DNA of 64,000 nucleotides from Limnephilus marmoratus (taxonomy: Eukaryota > Arthropoda > Insecta > Trichoptera > Limnephilidae), in assembly GCA_917880885.1 (NCBI GenBank), contig OU862913.1, positions 3,782,001 through 3,846,000 of the forward strand. The letters are read 5' to 3'. The position numbers and the translations under genes are program-made. Below are positions 54,418 to 64,000 of the stretch, piece after piece (position 1 is the stretch's first letter; every line of letters starts with the position of its first letter). The notes beneath the pieces were generated by a model that did no database searches, was not told the DNA's origin, and saw only the letters and a program-made list of their open reading frames with translations.

Positions 54418-55475
54418 TCAAGAAAAAGGTTTTTCTTCAGAATGGGAGAGCAAATGCCTTATTAAGACTGACTTGTATAAGCAGGAGTAAATGCAATGGG
54501 AACATGAGTAAAGCTTTTCTCCAGTATGGGTGCGTAAGTGCAGTGTTAATTGTGACTTGCGGGAGCAGGCGCAGTTACATTTGGAACATGAGTGAGGCTT
54601 TTCGCCAGTATGGGTGCGTAAGTGCCTTGTTAAATCTGATTTCGTTGAGCAGGAGTAGTTACAATGTGGACATGAGTGAGGCTTTTCTCCAGAATGGGTG
54701 AGTAAGTGCCTTGTTAAAGCTGATGCGCTTGAGCAGGAGTAGTTACAATGTGGACATGAGTGAGGCTTTTCTCCAGAATGGGTGAGTAAGTGCCTTGTTA
54801 AAGCTGATGCGCATGAGCAGGAGTAGTTACAATGTGGACATGAATGAGGCTTTTCTCCAGAATGGGTGCGTAAGTGCTTTGTTAAATGTGATTTGCTTGA
54901 GCAGGAGTAGTTACAATGTGGACATGAGTGAGGCTTTTCTCCAGTATGGGTGCGTAAGTGCACAGTTAAAGTTGATTTGTTTGAACAGGAGTAGTTACAA
55001 TGTGGACATGAGTGAGGCTTTTCTCCAGTATGGATGCGTATGTGCTTTGTTAAATCTGATTTGTTTGAGCAGGAGTAGTTACAATGTGGACATGGGTGAG
55101 GCTTTTCTCCAGAATGGGTGCGTAAGTGCACAGTTAAAGTTGATGTCCTTGTGCAGGAGTAGTTACAATGTGGACATAAGTGAGGCTTTTCTTCAGTATG
55201 GATGCGTATGTGCTTTGTTAAATGTGATTTGTTTGAACAGGAGTAGTTACAATGGGGACATGAATGAGTCTTTTCTCCAGAATGGGTGCGTAAGTGCATT
55301 ATTAAATAAGACTTACTTAAGGAGGAGTAGTTACAATGGGAACACGAATAAGGTTTTTCTCTAGTGGGGATGCGTAAGTGCCTTTTTAAATATGATTTGT
55401 TTGCACAGGAGTAGGTACAATATGAACACAAATAAGGATTTTCTCCAGGGTGCATCTTCATGTCCGTTATTTTTT
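54418..55475 (-). CDS. C2H2 zinc-finger array exon, locus 5
   Basis: Acceptor ACCTTTTGCAG precedes 55475; with the G from exon B it opens EKITDMKMHPGEN. Twelve fingers follow, spaced by HTGEKP or HSGEKP linkers. Finger 1 has P in place of the last His (HLRIPTREK); the others keep all four zinc ligands. Fingers 8 and 9 are near-identical neighbours (CASALTRH, SASALTRH), as are 4 and 6, showing recent unit duplication. The frame ends EEKPFS just after a new linker. Likely a nuclear DNA-binding protein. Confidence 0.85.
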
Positions 55476-55561
55476 CTGCAAAAGGTAACGGATAAAGCTC
55501 AATAAGAAGGAATCTATAATGAAACGAGAAAATTATTAAAACAACCAAGACTCTATATTAC

Positions 55562-55717
55562 CTGCAGCAGTCTGGGTAATACTTTCAGAGTACTCTGAGC
55601 ATTCCTTTTCAACATCTGTCAGATCTATGTCTATTTCCGTATAAGTATTTCCCTCTCCATCTTCTTCTCGGGGTCCTGGTTCTGTCTTGATGGGGACAGT
55701 CTCCAAATTTATACTAC
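55562..55717 (-). CDS. Acidic module exon, type B (second), locus 5
   Basis: A 156-bp symmetric exon (acceptor TTTTTCAAG, donor GTAATA). It encodes SINLETVPIKTEPGPREEDG, then YTEIDIDLTDVEKEC and QTAAG. The second lysine motif has E in place of K (VEKE), so only IKTE remains. 86 bp separate it from the finger exon. Confidence 0.85.
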
Positions 55718-55757
55718 CTTGAAAAACAAAACTTAAAATGAAGACATTTAAAATCAT

Positions 55758-56199
55758 ATTACAAACTCATTCAAAGAGGTAACAATTATCAATTCACAAT
55801 GTCTTCAACTGATCTTAAAAAATCACGTAAGAATCCTGACTATATGCAGATCTCCAAACACACATAATATAAATCCATTCTCACATTTACCGCATGAAAT
55901 TTAAGCAAACATAGAACTCTGCCAAAAAACCTATCGCAATATCATTAGTGAAATTTAATCAACAAAATCATATCCAAGAGAACGAATATCTAAATGAACT
56001 ATTTTTATTAGAATATCGACCAGCCGTCACCACTACAACAAGAGAGTCAGACTCAAACAATATAAATAATAATACTAAACTAGACAAAAGATCCATTATC
56101 GTTATTTATTTTGGGGTGTTGTGGTTTTTGTGCTCCTCCTTCTTTAGCCAACGTTCCGGATATTGTAAGAGTGTCCATAATTAAGGCAGATGAAATAAA
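55758..56199. other. Intron of locus 5
   Basis: Sequence near 55800-55980 resembles 26500-26690 of locus 2 (for example the motif around CAGATCTCCRAACACACAT), so upstream introns were copied with exon B. No gene of its own. Confidence 0.45.
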
Positions 56200-56660
56200 T
56201 AACTGAAAGTGGTATGTTATTTTGAAATTAGTACCAAGGTATAAGAAGCTTTTTCCTCCAAATTTTGAATCATGTTGGACCTGTTTTTTACCCTGAGATC
56301 TGTGAGAGTGTTTCTAATATATGTGTTAGTTATTATTTCTTGTGCTTTGAACTAATACATGTAAGGGAGTGCGGTTTTTTCATGATGTTAAGATTGATGA
56401 ATGTTCTGCAAGTTCTTACAGGGACTTTCAATAAAATTTTCATTGTTAGTTTTAATAAGTGAATTTAATATATGGTCATTTGCACTGCCCCATCCGATAA
56501 TGCCATACCCGCTAATGACAAAGAGCCATATAAATCTTTGTGTATCTTTTCACATTGAGGACATTCTGATGGTTTTGCAAAAAAAAACAAAGTTTTATAA
56601 ATAAATATTTGTTAAATATCTTGGTTTATAAGTATACTGTTGGAGAGTTTGTAAACCTGG
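56200..56660 (-). mobile_element. LINE fragment, decayed
   Basis: The minus strand near 56490 reads YGIIGWGSANDHILNSL, a block of LINE C-termini also present at 10420 (YGISVWGGA). Otherwise broken. Confidence 0.45.
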
Positions 56661-57006
56661 CTTCTTTTCATTTCTCAAATTTTTCCCAAATGTTTTATTT
56701 TTATTTATTAACATTCAAACCTGCTAAACTACTTATGTAGTTTGTCAACAGTACATAATGATAATTTTTTTGCAGTAAAATGGTACAATGGTAAACAGTA
56801 TGTAGGATGTATAACGTTGATTATATAACAAACAAGTACAAATGAATTTATTATGAATATAATCAACAAGTACTTCCATAGTTTAATTTTAATTTACATA
56901 AGGTAATAAAAAAATTAAATTTGATTCGAAGAATTCTAGTCATTTGTGACATAAAAAACAGGTAAACAAAATGATGTTATGAAAACGTGTTAAGGTTCCT
57001 AATTAC

Positions 57007-57150
57007 CTGTTGTTTGGGTAATTCTTTCAGAGCGCTCTGAGCATTCCTTTTTAACATCCGGGTGATGTATGTCAATTTCCGTATAAGTAATTCCCTCTTC
57101 TCGAGGACCTGGTTCTGCCTTGATGGGAACAGTCTCCACATTACTGCTAC
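57007..57150 (-). CDS. Acidic module exon, type B (first), locus 5
   Basis: A 144-bp symmetric exon (acceptor GATTGTACAG, donor GTAATT), 9 bp shorter than its inverted duplicate at 98-250. It encodes SSNVETVPIKAEPGPREEG, YTEIDIHHPDVKKEC and TQTTG, with both lysine motifs intact. Phase fits exon A at 57771 and exon B at 55717, so locus 5 can encode three modules in a row, more than any other locus here. Confidence 0.8.
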
Positions 57151-57239
57151 CTGTACAATCAACAATACAATACCTACATTAATATGCCGAGAAGAACAGT
57201 GTTTAACATTCTAAATTACGATCGTCCATCCCCGAAATT

Positions 57240-57640
57240 GTACTTTTAGGAGTTATATTAATTTCCAAAAATTAAATTAGTTTGGAAGGCAGGAATGGGA
57301 ACCGCTTATTATATACCGGGAACCATTTATTGGATAACCAACACCTCGGCAATAGGTCATCCTAAGTGATTCGCCACGTTTGTTGACTTAGCAGGGGTGC
57401 CCGGGGTTTTGGGGTAAGGTTTGTCAAGGTTTTGGCGGCAGAAGACCTGGACCCACTGAACCCCGAATCCCACCCACATCTCACGCCCTTTTTCTTTCCT
57501 AGGAAGGAGAAAACGAAAAAAACGCAATCCTCTCATGCTTTTCCTAAAAAGACCCTCTACACGGGACATATATTATGACATAGGTCCTGAGAAGAATTTT
57601 TTCGTCAGGGTCTGCTGTGAGGAGCTAAAGTAAGAATTAC
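57240..57640 (+). mobile_element. LINE 3' end with stem-loop
   Basis: Related to 5512-5880 in opposite orientation. The stem AGGTCCTGAG (57582-57591) faces CAGGGTCT (57606-57613), with G-T pairs in the middle. It lies in the intron between exon A and the first exon B of locus 5. Confidence 0.6.
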
Positions 57641-57770
57641 ATTTTTTAGTAAATAACTAACGAAATGCAATAAAAGACTTTTTGAACTACTACAAAATGT
57701 CTGTATGAGAAAAACATTGCAAAACGAACATCCGAAATCATCATTTCGTTACTTTCGCAAAACAACTTAC

Positions 57771-57943
57771 TGACTGCCGGAGTACTCTCCGCATACTGCA
57801 AACATTCCTTCTTCACATCCGGGAGGTAGATATCAATATCTGTATAGGGAATTTCACCTCCACCCTCTTCCTGGGACCCTGGTTCCACCTTGATGGAAAC
57901 ACTCTCTGGGTTAGGAAGATCCATGGCCTTCTGTGATATCGTT
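57771..57943 (-). CDS. Exon A with start codon, locus 5
   Basis: Acceptor TTTTTAACCAG before 57943, ATG at 57924, donor GTAAGT after 57771. It encodes MDLPNPESVSIKVEPGSQEE, then GGGEIPYTDIDIYLPDVKKE and TPAV; both lysine motifs are intact (IKVE, VKKE). Almost identical to the orphan exon A at 43207-43054. The 154 coding bases leave one base, which exon B completes as a serine codon. Confidence 0.85.
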
Positions 57944-59839
57944 CTGGTTAAAAATAAAGATTGTAAATTGATCCCAGCTCAAAATAAATAAGACCTGCAA
58001 CAGAACCTTGATACATCATCCTATTTGAGAGTGGTTATAATAGAGCTTTAAGACATCTAAAACATTCAAGGTATCAAAGCCATTCAAAGCCTCGGAAATG
58101 ATCTGGACAACTCTAAATAAGTATAAAAATCATAGACGGTTGTTAAAACTCGAGCGTCAAATATCAAGGTGAATAAAAGTAATGTTTTTACCACCATTCT
58201 CATGTTATTACATATAAATGTAAAAATTATAAAAATGTTCCGATTATACGAGTCATTCAATTGATCGAGATAAAAATTATAATTTTAAACTGGAAATAAA
58301 TACACGCATCAAATAACCGCGAGAAAAGAAAATGTCACGTTGACGATTGAAGTAAAAAAATATCTCACAGCCGCTTTAAATTAAACGACAAAAGAGAGTC
58401 CACTTAGTTAAGGACTCAGAGAACTAAATGCAATGTTGACTTTACAAACATGTCCGGCAGAAAGTATACTGAAACGGTTCAATACCAACTTCAATAATTT
58501 ATTTTCATGACCGTAGCAGCACAAAGTGTAGAACTCTCAAACTTACTATAGTTTAGTTTGATAGGGCCGATTCAGTTGACTTCACTGTCATCTGAGTGGA
58601 AAGTACTCTGAGTATTATAATTGATACTATAGGTAAATATTTGATAAAGTTAATAATCGCTTGGTTGATATTTTCGACAGCGGCCGTCAATCTAAAATAA
58701 ACAACCCGATGTAGTCTCATCTGTCGCGTGTTAAGCTTGATGTCGATTTGCTTAATATAAGAGGGGTTCATAGCAGGATCAGACGTTTCAATTTTAGTTG
58801 ATCGACTTTCATTGAACGACAAAATATTTTTTGAAAACAAAAGTTAAAATTTGTTGAAAGAAGGTTCACGTTGAAACCTTTGAACCCGATATTTGTTCTT
58901 AGTCAATGAGACATTAAACTACTTACGTATATGAAGCGCGGCGGTCAACTCCAATGTGTTGAAGAAAATTCACTAGAAAAGTCGAAGTGCAATGTCATTT
59001 ACTTCGGAGTAGAATTATGATGGTCACAGAAGTTACCCAAAACTGCAGAAATGGAACACAAATAACATTCAATTAATACAAAGTGGAGCAAAAATCGTAT
59101 TATGCATCAACGCGACACTAGACGCATTACGTTCGTTTTTGTACTGACAGGTGTAATGACATTTCCATAGATAAGTGAAAATCGTAGAAAATTATATTAA
59201 AAATTAAAGATGGCTGCCGACAGTTCTTTATTACTGTTGATGAAAATAATATTTAAAAGAATTCTAACAGGGAAATACGATTCCACGAAGGTAACCGGAA
59301 TTTTTCGGAACGTTTTTAAGGGTATTATTTATTGAAACCACAATATTTAATTTGTACATAATACTTTAAATATTTGAAAATAAAATCTGTATTTTTAGCA
59401 ACAAAAATTACTTTTGGGGTACAACACATCTCCAAACATTTACCGCACAACAAAAATTTGCCAAACATTTGAAAATAATTAAAAATGTTATTGAGATATT
59501 TGATTTAATTTTTTTATATAATTTCATTATAAAACAGGCGTGAAGCCCAACACCTATATTCAAAATGGGGATGAAAAGGAAATAGGGCTTCGTACTTGTA
59601 ATAATAAGCACATACAAAGTCTTTCTTTTAATTTAAGACGCTACCTTCCATATTATTATTGTAATAATTCTTCTTGAAAATCGTAATATTATACGCTTAC
59701 GAAACTAATTCAAAATTTCGAAAACATTCAGTCTCTTTGCTACAAGCCTCTATTACATTGAGCAAGTTTTCAAGCTACTTTTCAGTTAATTTACTTGACA
59801 TACCAACTCTCGCTGACAGTAGTGACAGTGGCTTCAAAC
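57944..59839. other. Upstream region of locus 5, no gene seen
   Basis: AT-rich. The open frame at 58553-58840 (minus, 95 codons) has no recognised domain and could be chance. The promoter of locus 5 should lie here. Towards 59830 the sequence turns into the segment shared with 32 kb. Confidence 0.3.
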
Positions 59840-60233
59840 CAGCGATGGGCACAATCGAGGTATCATTGCTGATTTACTCCATCATTATTACCAGCTATCA
59901 ATAGCTTACACCCTTACGTCCATTATTGAATTTATAATTTTCGCAACGGCAACACTGAACATAAACTTCAAACAGCATTCCAGTCTCGCGAGTCCGTGAG
60001 TGATATTATATGACCTATCCAGTCTCCTTTGCTTTCTCGCCACACACTGCCCTCATTGTTGCTCCGCCTTTTCTAATAGTAACATCCTATACACTACACA
60101 CACAATAATTGTGTTCAATTTTAAACATAATTGTTTGAATAACCTGCACATTTTCATTTCAAAGTTTTTATAATTCAAGGGCATCTTCTTATCAGGTGAC
60201 ATTTCTTCAACCACCGCGGCACTTCACCTTGTA
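59840..60233 (+). promoter_or_regulatory. Putative promoter and non-coding first exon, locus 6
   Basis: Homologous to 32050-32380. It ends in the conserved donor (CACCTTGTA then GTGAGTAGG). See the entry at 32100 for reasoning. Confidence 0.35.
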
Positions 60234-61479
60234 GTGAGTAGGTTCTTGTTATATTGACTACTTAACTACTAAGCTCCTTATTGGTGCTTTTTTATTGTTA
60301 AAATATATCGCTTAACACTTATTTGTTCTGTACTTATAGTGTTGGCATTATAACACATTGAGTTACCCAACACCAACCAGGTTAACAGGTTACATACGAG
60401 TTTAGGTGCATGAGTTTGTTCATTGTTAATTTACGGCCGCTGTCGAACATTAAAACCAAGCGATTAGTTGTTTTATTTAGTCTTGACCTTTAGTCAAATA
60501 TTTATCTCGATTCCTTTATAGTAAATTTCATTATTACAACATCTTTTGTTAGGTATTTACACTTAAAATCAATAATTGACGTCAACAAGTGCGTTTTATT
60601 TTCTGCTCTTAAATTTGTAAACCTGTATTGTTTCTTTAGTGATATATTTCCAATGTTAATATTACCTATATCAGATAACTGTTTCAACCCACACAAAACA
60701 ACACCAACGTCAAATTGACAGTTTTGAACTCAGTGCGGCTAAATACACGAGAATGAATTTAATGGAAAGTATATCGTTTAACGATAGTTTCTGTAGATAC
60801 CATTTATGAAGTATTGTTTTTGTTTCTGTCCATAACTGAGCGGTAATTCATTTGTCCTTTCATTGATGCTGATTGGGTTGTCTATAATATCATAAACAAT
60901 TTTATGCTCGTATAAGTGAGTATTAGAGAGTTTTAATGATTTATATTCTCTTATGAAGTAATTGTTGCTTACGGTTTAAATTGGGAGACCGGGTTTAACA
61001 TTAATACTGCTTTGAAATGGATATTAATCTCTTTCGCTGGAATCAGAGAATATTTAAAGTGGGGGAACAAATTAAAGAATTGTATTGAATTTGACTTTAA
61101 AAAAAAGACGAGTACAAAATATCAAATTTTGATATGTTCTTTAAATCACTGGAATTAAGGACACTGCAAACAAGCATTTATAAGCCTTTACATTTTATTG
61201 TGTTGAAGTGTGAAAGAAAATTTTGTTCGGAATAAAATAAAAAAAAGCATGATCATTATTTTCGTTGACATGATGACTGCATTCTTTTCGTAGTCAGGTG
61301 AAAGAAGTATTATTGATTTTATATGTGTAGTTGAATTACTGATTTTTTGTGTATTTTATTAAATGCTTTTACAAACTCCGTACACACAATATTTTCAGTA
61401 GTTTTATTTTCAAGTGAATATGATATCTTAATAGAGAAGTTTTGTTACAGGTCTTATTGTTATTATTATTTGTTTTCAG
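60234..61479. other. Intron of locus 6
   Basis: 60344-60840 matches 35830-36400, the continuation of the duplicated upstream segment without the 3.4-kb composite repeat. No gene. Confidence 0.5.
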
Positions 61480-61685
61480 CTGAAACTAATTACCATCACA
61501 TAACTGGACGCCATCACAGCAGTACCATGAATCTTCCCAACCCAGAGAATGTTTCCAGAGTTTCAAGACTGAACCATGGTCGCAGGAAGAAGGTTCAGGT
61601 GAGATTCCGTATATGGATATAGAAATCCACCTCCCGGATATAAAGAAGGAATGTTTGCAGTATGCGGAAAGTGTTCAGCCAACTA
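61480..61685 (+). pseudogene. Exon A of locus 6, frameshifted
   Basis: Acceptor TTGTTTTCAG, shared leader, ATG at 61527, then MNLPNPENVS. Five extra bases before the first lysine codon shift the frame, although the module continues intact in the other frame (KTEPWSQEE, YMDIEIHLPDIKKEC, QPT) to the donor GTAAGT after 61685. An in-frame ATG within that part (YMDIEIH) could start a shortened product. Confidence 0.65.
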
Positions 61686-61784
61686 GTAAGTTGCATTGCG
61701 TATATCACAGATGTGTTTAGATGGACGCAGTCAGGACAGCTGCTTGTTTTCCACTTTCCCTCGTTATGTCCTCGTTTGTCTTCA

Positions 61785-62420
61785 GAATGTAAAATACCAG
61801 TTGTGGATTCATCTGCTGACATTTTTGAAAGAAAAACATTATCTTATTCTAAGTGCAGTTATAAAATTCTAGTTACAGACTATTTATGTACTGCCAGTTC
61901 CATTTTCATGTTTGGAGTGTTAATTTAATTCACCGCACACAGATTTAATTAAAACCATTTTTGTGTTCAGGATGTTTAATTCCAGTTGTGGATTCATCTG
62001 CTGGCATATTTCGAAGGAAAACATTCTCTTATTCGAAGTCCAGGTATTAAATTCTAGTTTTAGACTATTTATGTACTGTCAGAATCAAAGAAAAACTATT
62101 TTCATGTTCTGAGTGTTGTTTTAATTCACCGCATACAGATTTGATTCAAACTGGTTTTGTGTTCTCAATATAACGATAAATTAAATAATATGTTGCCGAT
62201 TCATCGTGTACCAAGTGAAGCTTTGTATTTGAGTTGCATACCATGTGCTGCAAAATTCAGAGAAATTGACTGTTCCATGTGTAACTATTATTTCGGGACT
62301 TTTACTCAAAAGCAATCTTAAGTTAAAACCGCTATTTCCGAGTGCAGTTATAAATTTGTAGTAGAATGTATAAACATGTTTTTTATTGGTCGCAATTAAA
62401 ACATGGATTTCTACGCCCCC
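61785..62420 (+). pseudogene. Degenerate zinc-finger-like tandem repeat
   Basis: Two units of about 190 bp (from about 61785 and 61972) share CCAGTTGTGGATTCATCTGC. The second reads FSCSECCFNSPHTDLIQT near 62101, a C-x2-C finger start; the first reads the same with a stop. SECSYKF near 62335 may be another. A final His pair is missing, so these are finger relics unlike the HSCPHCNYSC type. Confidence 0.4.
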
Positions 62421-63020
62421 CCCCCCCCCCCTTAGGCGCATGAACATTTGCGGTTGAAGTACCTAAATAAAGGGGCGCGCAAATTTTCCTCCGATCCGGG
62501 CGGCTAACATCCACCCTACACCACTGCATATTGCCTACCAAGATGACAATCCTATATCACACATACTTACGGCCTCTCAAATTCGATCGATCGGAGTCTA
62601 ATAATATTGCGGTAGATCGCCAGCAGTTCAAGTTTGAGCACGCCTGTTGTAGACATTTATTACATATTATCAAGGAGACAGCGGGCCTTCCTGTATCGTG
62701 ATTTCGTAAATTCGGAATCCCGAGGACTTGATAGAACCTTGGAAATCTCATAAAGTAAATGTTTTGTGGTGAAAAAATTTGCAGTACCTATCTGTAATAC
62801 GATAATCAAAAAGGCCCTAAATTTTAGCTTTTAGGGTTAGATTTTGGACATGACGCTAAAATATTTGGCTTAACTTGATTAGTCCAGATACAATTTTTAA
62901 TTAAAATACAAAAAACTATGTTAGAAATGTGTTTACTTTGTTTTCAGAAATAATTCTCATTATTCGAGAAACAATAACATAAAAATTAGTGTTCTTGTAA
63001 AACTGACAGCTAGCGTGTTG
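62421..63020. other. Spacer with a C run
   Basis: A run of about 20 C lies just before (62414-62433). No gene identified. Confidence 0.3.
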
Positions 63021-63027
63021 CTAAATT

Positions 63028-63345
63028 GACGCAGGTCTTGAAACTGACCAGCCGAGCGATTCTATATATTCTGTGGGATCGTTATCGACATAACGGACGT
63101 AATGTCCTAACAGATGTGTGTAATTTTTACATATTTACTGTCACATAATTTAGTTTAGATCGTTTTAAACACGAATTCCTGCAAGCATGCATGATTATTT
63201 GTTCCTTTAATGTACGTTGTACATAGAAAAAGTAAATAAATCACACAAATCTGACAGGATATCACGTCCGTTATGTCGACAACGATCCCACAAAAGATAT
63301 AGAATCCCTCGACAGGACGAGATTTTCGTAAATTTACTCAACATA
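63028..63345. mobile_element. Fold-back element with inverted arms
   Basis: GTGGGATCGTTATCGACATA (63080-63099), continuing through ACGGACGTAATGTCCT, faces its near-perfect reverse complement at 63245-63296. The similarity extends about 75-80 bp per arm, with about 100 bp between. No coding capacity; class unknown. Confidence 0.65.
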
Positions 63346-63617
63346 TGCGAACTTGGTTCGATTCAAGACATCTGTGCGTTACCTGAGAATTATTACTACC
63401 CAAAAGGGTGATTATAACTTGTAAACATAAAGAAAAATAAACCTTGCAATGTTGCAGGTCTCAAAAATATCAGTTTTTAGCTTATGCCCTATAAAGGGCT
63501 GAAGATAAAATAGGAGACATTACGCATTTTTGATTGTGACCTCTTTGACTGAGTGTGTGATGTGATTTTTAATGTATTCAATTACATATTGTCAATGTCT
63601 TGCTCTTGGTATTCCAG

Positions 63618-63770
63618 GTACCATTAATGTGGAGACTGTACCCATCAAGGTGGAACCAGAACCCCGAGAAGAAGACGAAGAGGGAATTCCTTATAACGAA
63701 ATAGACATAGACCTGACAGATGTTAAAAAGGAATGCTTAGGGTACACTAAAAGTATTGCCAAGACTGCAG
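63618..63770 (+). CDS. Acidic module exon, type B, locus 6
   Basis: A 153-bp symmetric exon (acceptor TATTCCAG, donor GTAAAT). It encodes TINVETVPIKVEPEPREEDE, then YNEIDIDLTDVKKEC and KTAG; both lysine motifs are intact. The intron upstream from about 63510 is the same as before exon B of locus 3. Confidence 0.85.
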
Positions 63771-63866
63771 GTAAATCGATTTTTGTTTGTGTGAGTTTGT
63801 TTTAATCATTTTCTCGTTTAGTTATAGATACCTACTTATTAAACTTTACCCGCTCTCTTCTTACAG

Positions 63867-64000
63867 ATAAAATAACGAACCTGAAGGTGCACCCTGAAGA
63901 CCAACTTCATTTGAGTTCCTATTGTAACTACTCCTGTTCAAACAAAACAGTTTTAACATGGCACTTACGCACCCATACTGGAGAAAAACCTTTTTCATGT
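63867..64000 (+). CDS. C2H2 zinc-finger exon, locus 6, cut by the window end
   Basis: Acceptor CTTCTTACAG precedes 63867. It reads DKITNLKVHPEDQLH and then one finger (YCNYSCSNKTVLTWHLRTH) and a linker before the window ends. The first zinc Cys is replaced by Ser (LHLSSYC, where sisters have LCSYC). The rest of the array lies outside. Confidence 0.8.

Noticed and set aside
58553..58840. 95-codon minus-strand frame upstream of locus 5
   Set aside because: No recognised domain, no conservation with sister loci; length is compatible with chance.

Overview
The window looks like animal, most likely arthropod, nuclear DNA. It is AT-rich, has introns with GT/AG borders, holds multi-exon C2H2 zinc-finger genes, and is dense in decayed transposable elements (LINEs, one LTR element, hAT-like elements, a P-type transposase). 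I see no bacterial operons, CRISPR array or intact rRNA gene. I do not name the species.

The host content is one expanding family of C2H2 zinc-finger genes. The repeating plan is a short exon A carrying the start codon, one or more copies of a homologous exon B, and one long exon that encodes the whole finger array. Exons A and B each encode an acidic module of about 50 residues. Nearly every copy holds two sequences fitting the SUMO-acceptor consensus (hydrophobic-K-x-E): one as I/V-K-x-E-P, one as D-V-K-K-E. Every exon B begins after codon base 1 and ends after codon base 1, so copies can be added without changing frame.

Loci in order: orphan exon B (98-250, plus); locus 1 (12113-7051, minus, 22 fingers); locus 2 (29403-25296, minus, 10 fingers, exon A broken); locus 3 (37194-42347, plus, 4 fingers then a frameshift); orphan exon A (43207-43054, minus); locus 4 (46325-49545, plus, 7 fingers); locus 5 (57943-54418, minus, 12 fingers, three modules); locus 6 (61480 to the window end, plus, exon A frameshifted). 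Conserved donors at about 32380, 44553 and 60233 suggest non-coding first exons for loci 3, 4 and 6.

Between the genes: a gag/protease-bearing LTR remnant (920-4060); a palindromic insertion with a tRNA-shaped core (4648-4930); a LINE nested in a LINE (9340-11530); a P-type transposase gene (14736-19540) split by a LINE with an 8-bp target duplication, which itself carries a 210-bp hAT-like element; a CR1/L2-like LINE (26860-28820); a 3.4-kb composite repeat (32455-35815) with an array of a short motif in both orientations; an 886-bp hAT-like element (39556-40441); an RTE-like LINE end (47435-48094); and several LINE 3' ends that share a stem-loop.

The genes appear to have spread as segments carrying promoter, exon A and nearby repeats, because the same LINE fragment sits beside several exon copies. 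The arrays differ in finger number and most end at a nonsense or frameshift change, with decaying fingers beyond. This is a family under rapid turnover. Functional statements (transcription regulator, SUMO-dependent action) are inference from motifs only.
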